Below, in pieces: positions 1-8,338 of a stretch of DNA of 64,000 nt; positions within the stretch are counted from its first letter, which is position 1; each line of letters begins with the position of its first letter. The stretch comes from Acidobacteriota bacterium. GTDB taxonomy: Bacteria; Acidobacteriota; Vicinamibacteria; Vicinamibacterales; JAKQTR01. Under the pieces are notes generated by a model that worked only from the letters and a program-made list of their open reading frames with translations, had not been told where the DNA came from and did no database searches. The translations under genes were made by a program, and so were the position numbers. The stretch lies in assembly GCA_029562975.1 (NCBI GenBank), contig JAKQTR010000038.1:248001-312000 (forward strand), given 5' to 3'.

Positions 1-651
1 GGCGTCGCCGCGGCCCGCGCGGGCGGCGATCTCCTCGCTGCCGATGAGCTCGCCCGTGGCCGCCGCGTGGTCTCTCGCCATCCCCGGCCCGGACAGCACC
101 GTCTCGATGCAGCCCGTCCGCCCGCAGTAGCAGGGCGCCCCGGGCAGTTCGTCGGCCGTCGCCCACGGCAGGGGATTGTGTCCCCACTCGCCCGCGATGG
201 CATTGACGCCGGTCAGCACCTGCCGGCGCACCACGATGCCTCCGCCGGTCCCCGTGCCGACAATCACGCCAAACACCACCTGGGCGCCCTCGGCAGCGCC
301 GTCCACGGCTTCCGAGAGCGCGAAGCAGTTGGCATCGTTCGCCAGGCGCACCGGTCGTCCCAGCGCCACCTCCAGGTCCTGCTGCAGCGGACGGCCGATG
401 TTCCAAGTCGAGTTCGCGTTCTTGACGAGCCCGGTGGCCGGCGAAATGGCCCCCGGCATGCCGACGCCCACCGTGCCGCGCAGCCGCGTTTCCGCTTCGA
501 GCGCCTCCACCACGCCGGCGACCGTGCGGACCATGGCATCGTAGTCGTGCCGAGGAGTCGGGGTCCGCTTCCCGGCGAGGACGGCTCCGCTGGCTCCGAG
601 CGCCACGCCCTCGATTTTCGTTCCGCCCAAATCGATGCCTATCCGCATCAT
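1..651 (-). CDS. mak: ROK-family fructokinase (partial, runs off left edge)
   Basis: Cytoplasmic sugar kinase that phosphorylates a free hexose, most likely fructose, with ATP. The 217 visible residues start with the ROK phosphate-binding motif GIDLGGTK (5-12) and carry ANDANC (104-109), EWGHNPLPW (155-163) and the zinc motif CYCGRTGCIE (174-183). The NANSTW and HNPLPW segments resemble E. coli Mak more than NagK or glucokinase, so fructokinase is preferred, but substrate choice in this superfamily is hard to read from sequence. Two ATG codons are adjacent (651 and 648) and either could start. The C-terminal part, normally another 80-100 residues, lies beyond base 1. It is divergent from the zinc-ribbon gene at 724. 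Confidence 0.88.
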   Translation of the reverse strand, partial: MMRIGIDLGGTKIEGVALGASGAVLAGKRTPTPRHDYDAMVRTVAGVVEALEAETRLRGTVGVGMPGAISPATGLVKNANSTWNIGRPLQQDLEVALGRPVRLANDANCFALSEAVDGAAEGAQVVFGVIVGTGTGGGIVVRRQVLTGVNAIAGEWGHNPLPWATADELPGAPCYCGRTGCIETVLSGPGMARDHAAATGELIGSEEIAARAGRGDA

Positions 652-711
652 GACGCACCCCGCCGCCGCCCGGGCTGGGCCCTCGTCGCAGGCTCCCGCC
701 GGCCACGCTGC

Positions 712-717
712 TATGAT
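712..717 (+). promoter_or_regulatory. Candidate -10 box TATGAT just upstream of an ATG
   Basis: TATGAT stands out in a GC-rich stretch and ends six bases before the ATG at 724. If used, transcription would start at or next to the start codon, giving a leaderless mRNA. There is no Shine-Dalgarno sequence between this box and the ATG. No convincing -35 box is seen. Confidence 0.4.
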
Positions 718-723
718 AGGCGC

Positions 724-1053
724 ATGGCGCTCCAGGAGCGGGACTTCTACCACGAAACGCCGGGCACGAGACTCGCAGCCTACGCCTGTCCTCACTGCAA
801 GCGCCGCCACGACTACCAGGTGCGCTGGGTGACCCGAGTGAAGAAGGACCGGCTGCCCGCCGGAGCGGACGAGCGGGATCGCGCGCTCTTCCCGAAGCTC
901 CGCAGCTACATGGTCAGGCTCGACGACGTCCTCGCCTGCCAGACCTGCCGCAGGCGGTTCGAGATTCCCAGCCACCAGTCGCTGGTGTTCCTGGCCGACA
1001 GCCCTCGGCCGGCCACGGGCGATCCCGACGACGACAATTTCTGGAACCGGTGA
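724..1053 (+). CDS. Small zinc-ribbon-like protein of unknown function
   Basis: A 109-residue soluble protein that I cannot assign to a named family. It has two CXXC pairs, CPHC (22-25) and CQTC (72-75), far enough apart to form one four-cysteine zinc site, and a basic central part. The C-terminus is acidic (GDPDDDNFW). ATG 724 is chosen because it starts the conserved-looking part and follows a -10-like TATGAT; an upstream extension of the frame is open but looks like noise. It meets plsC tail to tail with an 8-base gap. A role in nucleic-acid binding or transcription is only a guess from the zinc ribbon. Confidence 0.65.
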   Translation: MALQERDFYHETPGTRLAAYACPHCKRRHDYQVRWVTRVKKDRLPAGADERDRALFPKLRSYMVRLDDVLACQTCRRRFEIPSHQSLVFLADSPRPATGDPDDDNFWNR

Positions 1054-1061
1054 GGCCTCTG

Positions 1062-1787
1062 TCAGGTTCGCAGCAGCCGTTCCAGGCTGACGCGGAATGC
1101 GGCGGCGAGGCTGTCCCTGTCCTCCAGCGAGAGGCCCGCCGTCGGGAGCGGCTCTCCCACCACGACGCGGACCAGGCCTGGAGCGGCCCACCAGCGCCCC
1201 CTCGGCATCACGTCGGCGGCTCCGAACACGGCGACGGGGACGACCGGGGCCTGCGCCTTGATGGCCATCACGAACGCGCCCTTCTTCAGCGGCAGGAGCT
1301 GGCTGGCTGGCGCGCGCGTGCCCTCGGGCGCAACCAGGATCGAGTCCCCCGCTGTCAAGCGACGCGCCGCATCGTCCACAGCTTCGAGCGCCCTGACCCG
1401 GTCGGTACGTTCGACGGGCACGAAGCCGGCCATGCGCAGCGCCGGACCCAGCAGGGGGATCCGCCCCAGTTCCGACTTGTAGATGCCCCGCAGCCGAGGG
1501 CATTTCGGGTAGAGCGCCTCGAAGGCCACGACGTCGACGTTGCTTCGATGGTTGATGGCGTAAACCGAGGGACGCTCGGCGACCACGCGCTCGAGACCCT
1601 CAACCCGCAGCCGGATCCCCAGCAGCCGCCGCAGCCACGCCGCGGCGAATCGTCCGACGGCCAGCACCGGGCCCGGCCTGCGGGTGAGGCGCGACGCGAG
1701 AAGCGCCGGGGGCCCGGCGACGGCCACACAGGCGCAGCAGAGAGCGTAGGCGGCGGCCGATCGGAGCCGATGGCGCACAGGAGGCAT
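1062..1787 (-). CDS. plsC: 1-acyl-sn-glycerol-3-phosphate acyltransferase (PlsC family)
   Basis: Membrane-associated acyltransferase of phospholipid synthesis, moving an acyl group to lysophosphatidic acid to make phosphatidic acid. The 241-residue protein has an N-terminal hydrophobic stretch (about 11-32). It carries the family catalytic motif NHXXXXD as NHRSNVD (79-85) and the substrate motif EGTR (155-158), followed by a conserved PVVPVAVFG segment. Its length matches bacterial PlsC. An ATG at 1787 is used; a TAGCAT box lies about 12 bases upstream on the same strand. It is divergent from nfnA and appears to be a single-gene unit. Paralogues acylating lipid A or ornithine lipids share these motifs, so the exact acceptor is inferred. 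Confidence 0.88.
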   Translation of the reverse strand: MPPVRHRLRSAAAYALCCACVAVAGPPALLASRLTRRPGPVLAVGRFAAAWLRRLLGIRLRVEGLERVVAERPSVYAINHRSNVDVVAFEALYPKCPRLRGIYKSELGRIPLLGPALRMAGFVPVERTDRVRALEAVDDAARRLTAGDSILVAPEGTRAPASQLLPLKKGAFVMAIKAQAPVVPVAVFGAADVMPRGRWWAAPGLVRVVVGEPLPTAGLSLEDRDSLAAAFRVSLERLLRT

Positions 1788-1937
1788 GATGACGCGGCCA
1801 TGCTACCGCAGGCGCGGCCGTGACGGGCCCCCTGCTTCCGTGCTACCGTTTTGGAAGCGCGGGCCTGAGTTCGTCTCCGCGCCTCGAAGCGGCGGGCCGC
1901 TGTCCCGCCCGGCGTCCGAAGCACCCGGAGCGTGCCC

Positions 1938-2786
1938 ATGCCTCGCATCCTGAGCAAGGAGATCCTCGCACCCGACGTCGTCCGCTTCTGGATTGAAAGC
2001 CCGCACATCGCGCGCAAGCGCAAGCCGGGGCAGTTCGTCATCCTGCGCACGGCCGAAGGGGGCGAGCGGATTCCCCTGACGATTGCCGACGTGGACAGGG
2101 CGCGCGGCGCGGTGTCGGTCATCGTGCAGGGCGTCGGGAAGTCCACGCGCCAGCTGAACGCGATGGACGCGGGCGACGAGGTCCTCGACGTCGCTGGCCC
2201 GCTCGGCCGTCCGACCGATCTGCATCCCGGCCGCCGCGTGTGCTGCGTGGGCGGCGGCATCGGCGCGGCAGTCGTCTACCCGATCGCGTGCGGCTTCAAG
2301 GCGCTGCACGGCCGTGTCGTGGCAATCATCGGGGGCCGCACGAAGGACCTGGTAATCCTCGAGCGCGAGCTGCGCGAGGTCGCGGACCGGGTCGTGGTCA
2401 CCACCGACGACGGTTCGCACGGCACGAAGGGGCTGGTGACCGACGCGCTCCAGGCGCTCCTCGCGGAAGGAGAGGTCTTCGACGAGGTCGTGGCGGTCGG
2501 CCCGCTGCCGATGATGCGGGCGGTCGTGGAGGTCACGCGGCCTCTCGGCCTGCGCACCACCGTGAGCCTGAACCCCATCATGCTGGACGGCACAGGCATG
2601 TGCGGCGGCTGCCGGGTCTCGGTGGGCGGGGAACAGAAGTACGTCTGCGTGGACGGTCCCGAGTTCGACGGGCACCAGGTGGACTTCGAGGAGCTCTCGG
2701 CGCGGCTGGGTGCGTATCGGGAGGACGAAGCGGCATCGCTCCTCCTTTACGAGCGCGAGCGCCTGGCGGCCGGCGAGCCCGCCTGA
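1938..2786 (+). CDS. nfnA: NADH-dependent ferredoxin:NADP oxidoreductase, small subunit NfnA
   Basis: Small FAD and [2Fe-2S] subunit of the electron-bifurcating transhydrogenase Nfn, which couples NADH, NADPH and ferredoxin pools in the cytoplasm. The 282-residue chain has the ferredoxin-reductase fold: an FAD segment around 'GQFVIL' and 'RIPLTIAD', an NAD domain with GGGIG, and a C-terminal cluster region with Cys 222, 225 and 237. A fourth cysteine is not obvious; Asp217 in DGTGMC is a candidate ligand, in keeping with the unusual cluster ligation reported for Nfn enzymes. ATG 1938 is preferred over the in-frame GTG at 1932. nfnB follows after 28 bases. The sulfide-dehydrogenase subunit SudB and PyrK are relatives, but the nfnB-type partner supports Nfn. 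Confidence 0.85.
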   Translation: MPRILSKEILAPDVVRFWIESPHIARKRKPGQFVILRTAEGGERIPLTIADVDRARGAVSVIVQGVGKSTRQLNAMDAGDEVLDVAGPLGRPTDLHPGRRVCCVGGGIGAAVVYPIACGFKALHGRVVAIIGGRTKDLVILERELREVADRVVVTTDDGSHGTKGLVTDALQALLAEGEVFDEVVAVGPLPMMRAVVEVTRPLGLRTTVSLNPIMLDGTGMCGGCRVSVGGEQKYVCVDGPEFDGHQVDFEELSARLGAYREDEAASLLLYERERLAAGEPA

Positions 2787-2814
2787 CACGGAGGCACGGC
2801 CCGGAGGCCGAGCG

Positions 2815-4248
2815 ATGGCCAAGAAGATCCTGCAGAAGACCAAGAACCCGATGCCGCTCCAGGACCCGGTGGAGCGCGCGCGCAATTTCGAGGAGGTGGC
2901 CCTCGGCTATCCGGTGGATCTGGCGGTCCTCGAAGCGCAGCGGTGCATCCAGTGCAAGAACGAGCCGTGCATCGCCGGCTGCCCGGTCGAGATCGACATC
3001 CCGGAGTTCATCAGGCAGGTCGCGGAGCGCGACTTCGAAGGAGCGTTCCGCACGCTGATGGATCGCAACGTGCTGCCCGCCGTCTGCGGCCGGGTGTGCC
3101 CGCAGGAAGAGCAGTGCGAGGCGCGCTGCACCCTGGGCGTGAAGTTCGAGCCCGTGGCGATCGGGCGCCTCGAGCGCTTCGTGGCGGACTACGCGAACCT
3201 CGTGAAGTTCACCGATGACACCCCGCCGCAGCCGCCCACCGGCCACCGCGTGGCGGTCGTCGGATCGGGGCCGGCCGGCCTGACGGTCGCGGCGGACCTG
3301 GCGAAGCTCGGGCACCAGGTGACCATCTTCGAGGCCCTCCACAAGGCGGGCGGCGTGCTGGTGTACGGCATTCCCGAGTTCCGCCTGCCCAAGTCGATCG
3401 TCGAGCGGGAGATCGACGGTCTCCGGCGCCTCGGGGTGGAGATCAGGACGAACCATGTGATCGGCCAGACGTTCACGGTGGACGAGCTGTTCACGGAGCT
3501 CGGCTTCGAGGCCGTCTTCATCGGGACGGGAGCCGGCCTGCCGTCCTTCCCGCGGATCCCAGGCATCAACCTGATCGGCGTGTACTCGGCCAACGAGTAC
3601 CTGACGCGCTCGAACCTGATGAAGGCGTACCTGTTCCCCGCCACCGACACGCCGGCGATCCGCGGCAGGCGTGTGGCCGTCATCGGCGGCGGCAACACGG
3701 CCATGGACGCGGTGCGCACGTCGCTCCGCCTGGGAGCCGAGCACGCTTACTTGATCTACCGGCGCACGCGGAAGGAGATGCCGGCCCGAGCGGAGGAAAT
3801 CGAGCACGCCGAGGAAGAAGGGGTCGAGATCATCATGCTGGCGGCGCCAACGGCGATTCTCGCCGACGAGCGGGCGCGGGTGCGGGCCGTGCGGTGCATC
3901 CGCATGGAGCTCGGCGAGCCCGACGCCTCGGGGCGTCGCAGCCCTGTCCCCCAAGCCGGGTCCGAATTCGATCTCGACGTGGACATCGTGGTGTTCGCGA
4001 TCGGACAGGGGGCGAACCCGCTCATCCGAAACACGACGCCCGATCTCCCGGTGAACAAGTGGGGCAACATCATCGCGGACGAGGGCACCGGGGCGACGCA
4101 GAAGGCCGGCGTGTTCGCCGGCGGCGACATCGTGACCGGCGGCGCGACGGTCATCTCGGCCATGGGCGCCGGCCGGCGCGCCGCGCGCGCCATCGACGCC
4201 TACTTGCGGGCCCCCTCGTCGGACGGCTTCTCCCCCACCGACGTCTGA
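2815..4248 (+). CDS. nfnB: NADH-dependent ferredoxin:NADP oxidoreductase, large subunit NfnB (glutamate-synthase small-subunit-like)
   Basis: Large subunit of the Nfn transhydrogenase, holding two [4Fe-4S] clusters, the bifurcating FAD and the NADPH site. The 477-residue protein shows the N-terminal cluster cysteines CIQCKNEPCIAGCP (from 44) and CGRVCPQEEQCEARC (near 92), an FAD motif GSGPAGLT (about 150), an NADPH motif GGGNTAMD (about 291) and the C-terminal FAD motif with AGGDIVTGG. No glutamate-synthase large subunit is encoded nearby and the partner is an NfnA homologue, so Nfn is preferred over GltD. ATG 2815 follows the nfnA stop and opens the conserved region. Confidence 0.87.
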   Translation: MAKKILQKTKNPMPLQDPVERARNFEEVALGYPVDLAVLEAQRCIQCKNEPCIAGCPVEIDIPEFIRQVAERDFEGAFRTLMDRNVLPAVCGRVCPQEEQCEARCTLGVKFEPVAIGRLERFVADYANLVKFTDDTPPQPPTGHRVAVVGSGPAGLTVAADLAKLGHQVTIFEALHKAGGVLVYGIPEFRLPKSIVEREIDGLRRLGVEIRTNHVIGQTFTVDELFTELGFEAVFIGTGAGLPSFPRIPGINLIGVYSANEYLTRSNLMKAYLFPATDTPAIRGRRVAVIGGGNTAMDAVRTSLRLGAEHAYLIYRRTRKEMPARAEEIEHAEEEGVEIIMLAAPTAILADERARVRAVRCIRMELGEPDASGRRSPVPQAGSEFDLDVDIVVFAIGQGANPLIRNTTPDLPVNKWGNIIADEGTGATQKAGVFAGGDIVTGGATVISAMGAGRRAARAIDAYLRAPSSDGFSPTDV

Positions 4249-4287
4249 GGGGGAGGCCGGGCGCGGCACGTCGGGCTGGTTCTGTCG

Positions 4288-4293
4288 TATCAT
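4288..4293 (+). promoter_or_regulatory. Candidate -10 box TATCAT at the yqgE start
   Basis: TATCAT ends only three bases before the first ATG (4297) but nine bases before a second in-frame ATG (4303). If this is the -10 box, translation more likely begins at 4303 from a leaderless or near-leaderless message. No -35 box is evident. Confidence 0.35.
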
Positions 4294-4296
4294 CGG

Positions 4297-4869
4297 ATGG
4301 AAATGGAAGACGACGAGCCTGCACGGCCCACGCTGGCGCCAGCGCTGCTGGTCGCCATGCCTCAGCTCGCGGACCCCAATTTCCGCCGCACCGTCATCCT
4401 GCTGTGCGAGTACAGCCAGGATGGCGCCTGGGGGTTCATCCTGAATCGCCCGACGGGCCGGCTGGCCGCGGGCGTCATCGAGTTCTCGCCTCCGCTCGCC
4501 GGCGACAGCGGCCTCGAGCTGTGGACCGGCGGGCCCGTCGAGCCCCAGCGCGGCGCGCTGCTGCTCCCGGAAGAGCCGCTCGGCGAAGACGCCTACGAGG
4601 TCAGCCCCGGCGTGTATGTCTCGTCCTCGGCGTCTTTGCTGCGGACGCTTGTCGAAGGCCCGCACGTCGAGAAGGCCCGGCTCCTGATGGGCTACGCCGG
4701 CTGGGGCGCCGGCCAGCTGGACCGCGAGTTGGCCGAATCGTCCTGGCTCATCAGCGACGTGCCGACCGAACTCGTCTTCGACACGAAACCGGCCGAGATG
4801 TGGGAGGCCGCCATCCGACGCCTGGGCGTAGACCCCGCAGCCCTCCAGGCCAGTTCGGGGATCCACTAG
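4297..4869 (+). CDS. yqgE: YqgE/AlgH family protein (UPF0301)
   Basis: Member of the YqgE/AlgH family, soluble proteins of about 190 residues whose biochemical role is not established; AlgH was first linked to alginate regulation in Pseudomonas. The 190-residue chain has the family's N-terminal PALLVAMPQLADPNFRRTV segment, the WGFILNRPTG motif, GGPVEP and the C-terminal GYAGWGAGQLDREL segment. ATG 4297 is the longest start; ATG 4303 is an alternative favoured by a nearby -10-like box. It is followed by ispH after 4 bases, so the two are probably co-transcribed. Confidence 0.88.
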   Translation: MEMEDDEPARPTLAPALLVAMPQLADPNFRRTVILLCEYSQDGAWGFILNRPTGRLAAGVIEFSPPLAGDSGLELWTGGPVEPQRGALLLPEEPLGEDAYEVSPGVYVSSSASLLRTLVEGPHVEKARLLMGYAGWGAGQLDRELAESSWLISDVPTELVFDTKPAEMWEAAIRRLGVDPAALQASSGIH

Positions 4870-4873
4870 CCCG

Positions 4874-6067
4874 ATGCCCTCGGTCGTCTTCCGGAAGGGC
4901 CTCGACCTCGGGCCGGCCGTCGCCTCGGAACTCGCCGAGGATTACCGCAGCGCGCTCGTCGAGCAGGTGAAGGCGGCCGACTACACCCATCAGGCCGGCC
5001 GCCTCACGGTGCACCTCGCCCGGGAGTTCGGGTTCTGCTACGGCGTCGACCGGGCGGTGGACTATGCCTACCAGACGCGCCGGCGGTTTCCCGATCGGCG
5101 GGTCTTCCTGACCGGCGAGATCATCCACAACCCGCACGTCAACGGGAAGCTGCGGGCGAGCGGCGTGCGGTTCCTGGACGATCCCGGGGAGACAATCGAG
5201 GCGCTCCGCTCCGACGATGTGGTCATCCTGCCCGCGTTCGGCGTGACCGTGTCGATGCTGACGCGGCTGGATCGGCAGGGCTGCACGCTCGTCGACACGA
5301 CCTGCGGGTCCGTCCTGAACGTGTGGAAGGCCGTCCGCCGCTACGCCGAGGACGGGTTCACGTCCGTCATCCACGGCAAGGTGCGCCACGAGGAAACCCA
5401 GGCGACGGCCTCTCAGGCGCTGAAGCCCCCCCGGGGCCCGTTCCTGGTCGTTCTCGACCGCGCCGAGGCCGCCGAGGTCTGCCGCTACATCCGTGAGGGA
5501 GGCGATCGGGCGGCGTTCCTGGCTCGCTTCGCGGGTGCCTACTCGGACGGCTTCGACCCGGACCGGGACCTGGCGCGCGTCGGCCTCGCCAACCAGACGA
5601 CGATGCTGAAATCGGAGTCGCTGGCCGTCGGCGAGATGTTCCGGGCCGCCATGGCGGATCGGTACGGGCTCGGCGATCTCGCGGGCCATTACCGGGCGTT
5701 CGACACCATCTGCAGCGCCACCCAGGATCGGCAGGATGCCGTGCTGTCGCTGCTGCGAGACCGCCCGATCGATCTCATGGTGGTCATCGGGGGCTACAAC
5801 AGCAGCAACACGCTGAATCTGGCCCGTTTGTGCGCCGGCCGCGTGCCCACCTTCCACGTCGCCGACGACGAGTGCCTCGAGTCGCCGGACGCCATCCGGC
5901 ACAGGCCGGTGGGAGAGCGGGAGGAGGTCCGGGCGCGCGGCTGGCTGCCGCCTGCCGGCCCCATCCACGTAGGCCTGACGGCTGGCGCCTCGACGCCGGA
6001 CAACATCGTCGGCGCCGCCATTCTCAAGCTTGCCGTTTTCGCTGCCGCCTCCTCCGCCGCCCGGTAA
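4874..6067 (+). CDS. ispH: 4-hydroxy-3-methylbut-2-enyl diphosphate reductase IspH
   Basis: Last enzyme of the MEP isoprenoid pathway, reducing HMBPP to IPP and DMAPP with a [4Fe-4S] cluster. At 397 residues it belongs to the long IspH form rather than the roughly 316-residue E. coli form. The three cluster cysteines are visible in FGFCYGVDRA (about residue 55), TTCGSV (about 143) and TICSATQDRQ (about 280). The HNPHVN motif and the C-terminal GLTAGASTPD segment are also typical. No clear Shine-Dalgarno sequence precedes ATG 4874; the 4-base gap to yqgE suggests translational coupling. The product is likely fed electrons by ferredoxin, which suits the ferredoxin-linked genes nearby. Confidence 0.94.
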   Translation: MPSVVFRKGLDLGPAVASELAEDYRSALVEQVKAADYTHQAGRLTVHLAREFGFCYGVDRAVDYAYQTRRRFPDRRVFLTGEIIHNPHVNGKLRASGVRFLDDPGETIEALRSDDVVILPAFGVTVSMLTRLDRQGCTLVDTTCGSVLNVWKAVRRYAEDGFTSVIHGKVRHEETQATASQALKPPRGPFLVVLDRAEAAEVCRYIREGGDRAAFLARFAGAYSDGFDPDRDLARVGLANQTTMLKSESLAVGEMFRAAMADRYGLGDLAGHYRAFDTICSATQDRQDAVLSLLRDRPIDLMVVIGGYNSSNTLNLARLCAGRVPTFHVADDECLESPDAIRHRPVGEREEVRARGWLPPAGPIHVGLTAGASTPDNIVGAAILKLAVFAAASSAAR

Positions 6068-6088
6068 ACGACCCGTCCCGCCGAGTCG

Positions 6089-6094
6089 TAGTCT
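6089..6094 (+). promoter_or_regulatory. Candidate -10 box TAGTCT upstream of the efflux operon
   Basis: TAGTCT lies 28 bases before the ATG at 6123, with a GGAGG ribosome-binding site at 6106-6110 between them. It is the most AT-rich hexamer between ispH and the Spy-like gene. No -35 box is convincing. Confidence 0.3.
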
Positions 6095-6122
6095 AGGGGC
6101 GAAGCGGAGGTAGAAGACCGCC

Positions 6123-6563
6123 ATGTGCATCGGCAATCGTCTGGCGTGGATGGGCCTCGTCCTGCTGCTCGCCCCTGCCGCCGCGGGCGCGCAGGGGTTC
6201 AAGTGGTGGCAGTCCGACAGGTTCAAGGCGGAGCTCGCCCTGACGCCGGACCAGACCGCCCGGATCGAGGACGTGTACCAGCGGCTGCTGCCCACGCTGG
6301 TCGCCGGCAAGGACGCGCTGGACCGGCTGGAGTCCAGGCTCTCCGGCATCATTGCCGAGGGGAGCGCTCCCGAGGCGGACGTCATGCGGCTGGTGGACCA
6401 GGTCGAGCAGGCCAGGTCGGACCTGACCAAAGCGCGCACCTTGATGCTCTACCGGATGCATCAGGTTCTCACGCCCGAGCAGCGCGCGAAGATGAACGCC
6501 CTGCACGCGAAGCGCGAGCAGGAGCGCCGGCAGACCCGCCGCCCGCCTCAGCCAGAGAAGTGA
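6123..6563 (+). CDS. Spy/CpxP-like periplasmic protein
   Basis: Predicted secreted helical protein of 146 residues, likely a periplasmic chaperone or envelope-stress/metal-sensing protein of the Spy/CpxP type. It has a signal peptide (about 1-24, ending in AGAQG) and two LTPxQ-type motifs, LTPDQTARI near 39 and LTPEQRAKM near 118. These are the hallmark of the family, and the protein is otherwise charged and helical. A GGAGG site at 6106-6110 supports ATG 6123. It opens a run of genes leading into a TolC-type channel and MacAB-type pump, so a role in envelope stress linked to export is inferred. Sequence similarity in this family is weak, so the call rests on the motifs and size. Confidence 0.7.
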   Translation: MCIGNRLAWMGLVLLLAPAAAGAQGFKWWQSDRFKAELALTPDQTARIEDVYQRLLPTLVAGKDALDRLESRLSGIIAEGSAPEADVMRLVDQVEQARSDLTKARTLMLYRMHQVLTPEQRAKMNALHAKREQERRQTRRPPQPEK

Positions 6564-6601
6564 CCCGCGACAGGTTGGTTCCGTCACCCGGGAGGGATTC
6601 C

Positions 6602-8266
6602 GTGAACAGGATTTCGACGTCTGGACTCGTGATCGGACTGGCGGCGGTCTTCGCCCTCGCTCCGGCGCTGCCGGCGTTCGCGCAGGCGGCCCCGCCGTCG
6701 TCGGCCGACGCGGCGCGGGTCAGCGAACTGGTAACGTACGCGCGCGAGAGGTACGAGCAGGCCAAGGCGCAGCCGGGTCCCGCCGGCACGCCGCAGCGCT
6801 CGCTCGAGGAGCAGGCCGCGTCGCGTCCGGTCGTGAAGCTGACGGTGGCCCAGGCCGTCGCGATGGCTCTCGAGAACAACATCGAGCTGTCGGTCGAGCG
6901 GCTGAATCCGCAGCTGCAGGACCTGGCGATTGCGCAGGTCCGGGGCGCCTACAGGCCGACCGTGGGGTCGACCGTCAACATGACGTCGAACATGCCGCTG
7001 CCGACGAGCCTGCTGAACGGCGGCACCCGCGTGACCAACGAAGTGCAGAACTTCAACGCGAACGTCTCGCAGGCGATCTCGAAGACGGGGGGCACGCTCA
7101 CGGCGTCCTTCAACAACTCGCGCACGAACACGACCAGCACGTTCTCGCTGCTCAACCCGCAGTACGTGTCCCAGGTGTCGGCGACGCTCACGCAGCCGCT
7201 GCTGCGGAACTTCCGCATCGACGCGAACCGGCAGAACCTGCGAACGGGGGCCATCGCGCGCGAGATCAGCGACGTCACGCTCCGCCAGCGGATCATCAAC
7301 ACGACGGCAACAACCAAGAACGCCTACTGGGACCTGCTCTACTCGATCCGCGCGATCGAGGCGGCGAAGCAGTCGCTGGCCCTCGCCGAGAAGCTGGTGG
7401 AGGACAACCGGGTCCGCGTCGAGGTCGGCACGCTCGCGCCGCTCGACATCGTCTCGGCCCAGGCCGAGGCGGCCACGCGGCGACAGACGCTCACGGCGGC
7501 CGAGGCCGCGAGGCGGACGGCCGAGTTGACGCTGAAGCGCCTGATCGTCGGCGACACGAAGGACCCGCTGTGGACGGCCACGGTGGACCCCATCGACGTG
7601 GTGGACGTGCCGGCCGAGGCCGTCAACCTGGACGCGGCCGTCACCCGGGCGCTCAGCGAGCGGACGGACCTGGTGACGGCGAGGAAGAACCTGGCCAGCA
7701 ACGACATCCAGATCCAGTACCTGCGGAACCAGATGATGCCGGCCCTGGATCTGACCGCGACCTACGGCACCCGCGGCCTGGGCGGCAACACGTTCATCCG
7801 CGAGGGAGGCGTGGTGATTGGCGAAATCCCCGGCGGCTGGAGCGACGCGTTCCGCATGATGCGGAAGGTCGACTATCCCAACTGGACGCTCGGCGTCACG
7901 CTCTCCTACCCCATCGGGCGAAGCGCGCAGGACGCGGCCTACGCGAGGGCGAAGGTGCAGTACCAGCAGGCCCAGGCGCAGATCCGCGCCCTGGAGCTGA
8001 CGGTGGCGACCGAAGTGACGAACGCCGCGCTGCAGGTCGAGAGCACGCTGCGCCGCCTGGATGCTTCGCGCGCGGCGAGACAGCTGTCGGAGAAGCAGCT
8101 CGAGGCCGTCCAGAGCAAGTTCGAGGTGGGGCTGTCCACGAACTTCTTCGTGGTGCAGGCGCAGCGCGACCTGCTCGACGCGCAGAACACGGAGCTCCGC
8201 GCTCTGCTCGACTATCAAAAGGCGCTCGTGGCGTTCGAGCGCGTGCAGCAATCGGCCGGCAACTAG
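6602..8266 (+). CDS. TolC-family outer-membrane efflux protein
   Basis: Outer-membrane channel of a tripartite efflux system. The 554-residue precursor has a signal peptide (about 1-28, ending PAFAQ) and the two outer-membrane-efflux repeats with long coiled helices rich in Ala, Gln and Arg. Typical landmarks are VAQAVAMALENN at the start of repeat 1 and NFFVVQAQRDLLDAQ near the end. GTG 6602 is chosen because a strong GGGAGG site lies about ten bases upstream and the signal peptide starts there; the open frame extends further up only through the Spy-like gene in another phase. The adaptor and ABC genes follow at once, so the three probably work together. Confidence 0.92.
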   Translation: MNRISTSGLVIGLAAVFALAPALPAFAQAAPPSSADAARVSELVTYARERYEQAKAQPGPAGTPQRSLEEQAASRPVVKLTVAQAVAMALENNIELSVERLNPQLQDLAIAQVRGAYRPTVGSTVNMTSNMPLPTSLLNGGTRVTNEVQNFNANVSQAISKTGGTLTASFNNSRTNTTSTFSLLNPQYVSQVSATLTQPLLRNFRIDANRQNLRTGAIAREISDVTLRQRIINTTATTKNAYWDLLYSIRAIEAAKQSLALAEKLVEDNRVRVEVGTLAPLDIVSAQAEAATRRQTLTAAEAARRTAELTLKRLIVGDTKDPLWTATVDPIDVVDVPAEAVNLDAAVTRALSERTDLVTARKNLASNDIQIQYLRNQMMPALDLTATYGTRGLGGNTFIREGGVVIGEIPGGWSDAFRMMRKVDYPNWTLGVTLSYPIGRSAQDAAYARAKVQYQQAQAQIRALELTVATEVTNAALQVESTLRRLDASRAARQLSEKQLEAVQSKFEVGLSTNFFVVQAQRDLLDAQNTELRALLDYQKALVAFERVQQSAGN

Positions 8267-8338
8267 CGCGGCCCGGCCGCCCGCCGACGCGGCTGGCTGC
8301 CGACTGGGATCCGCCAACCTGGTTCGGGTGAAGTCAAC

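Noticed and set aside
2578-4866. Minus-strand open frame of about 760 codons opposite nfnB
   Set aside because: Shadow of nfnB and yqgE, which both have clear family motifs; the antisense product is low complexity.
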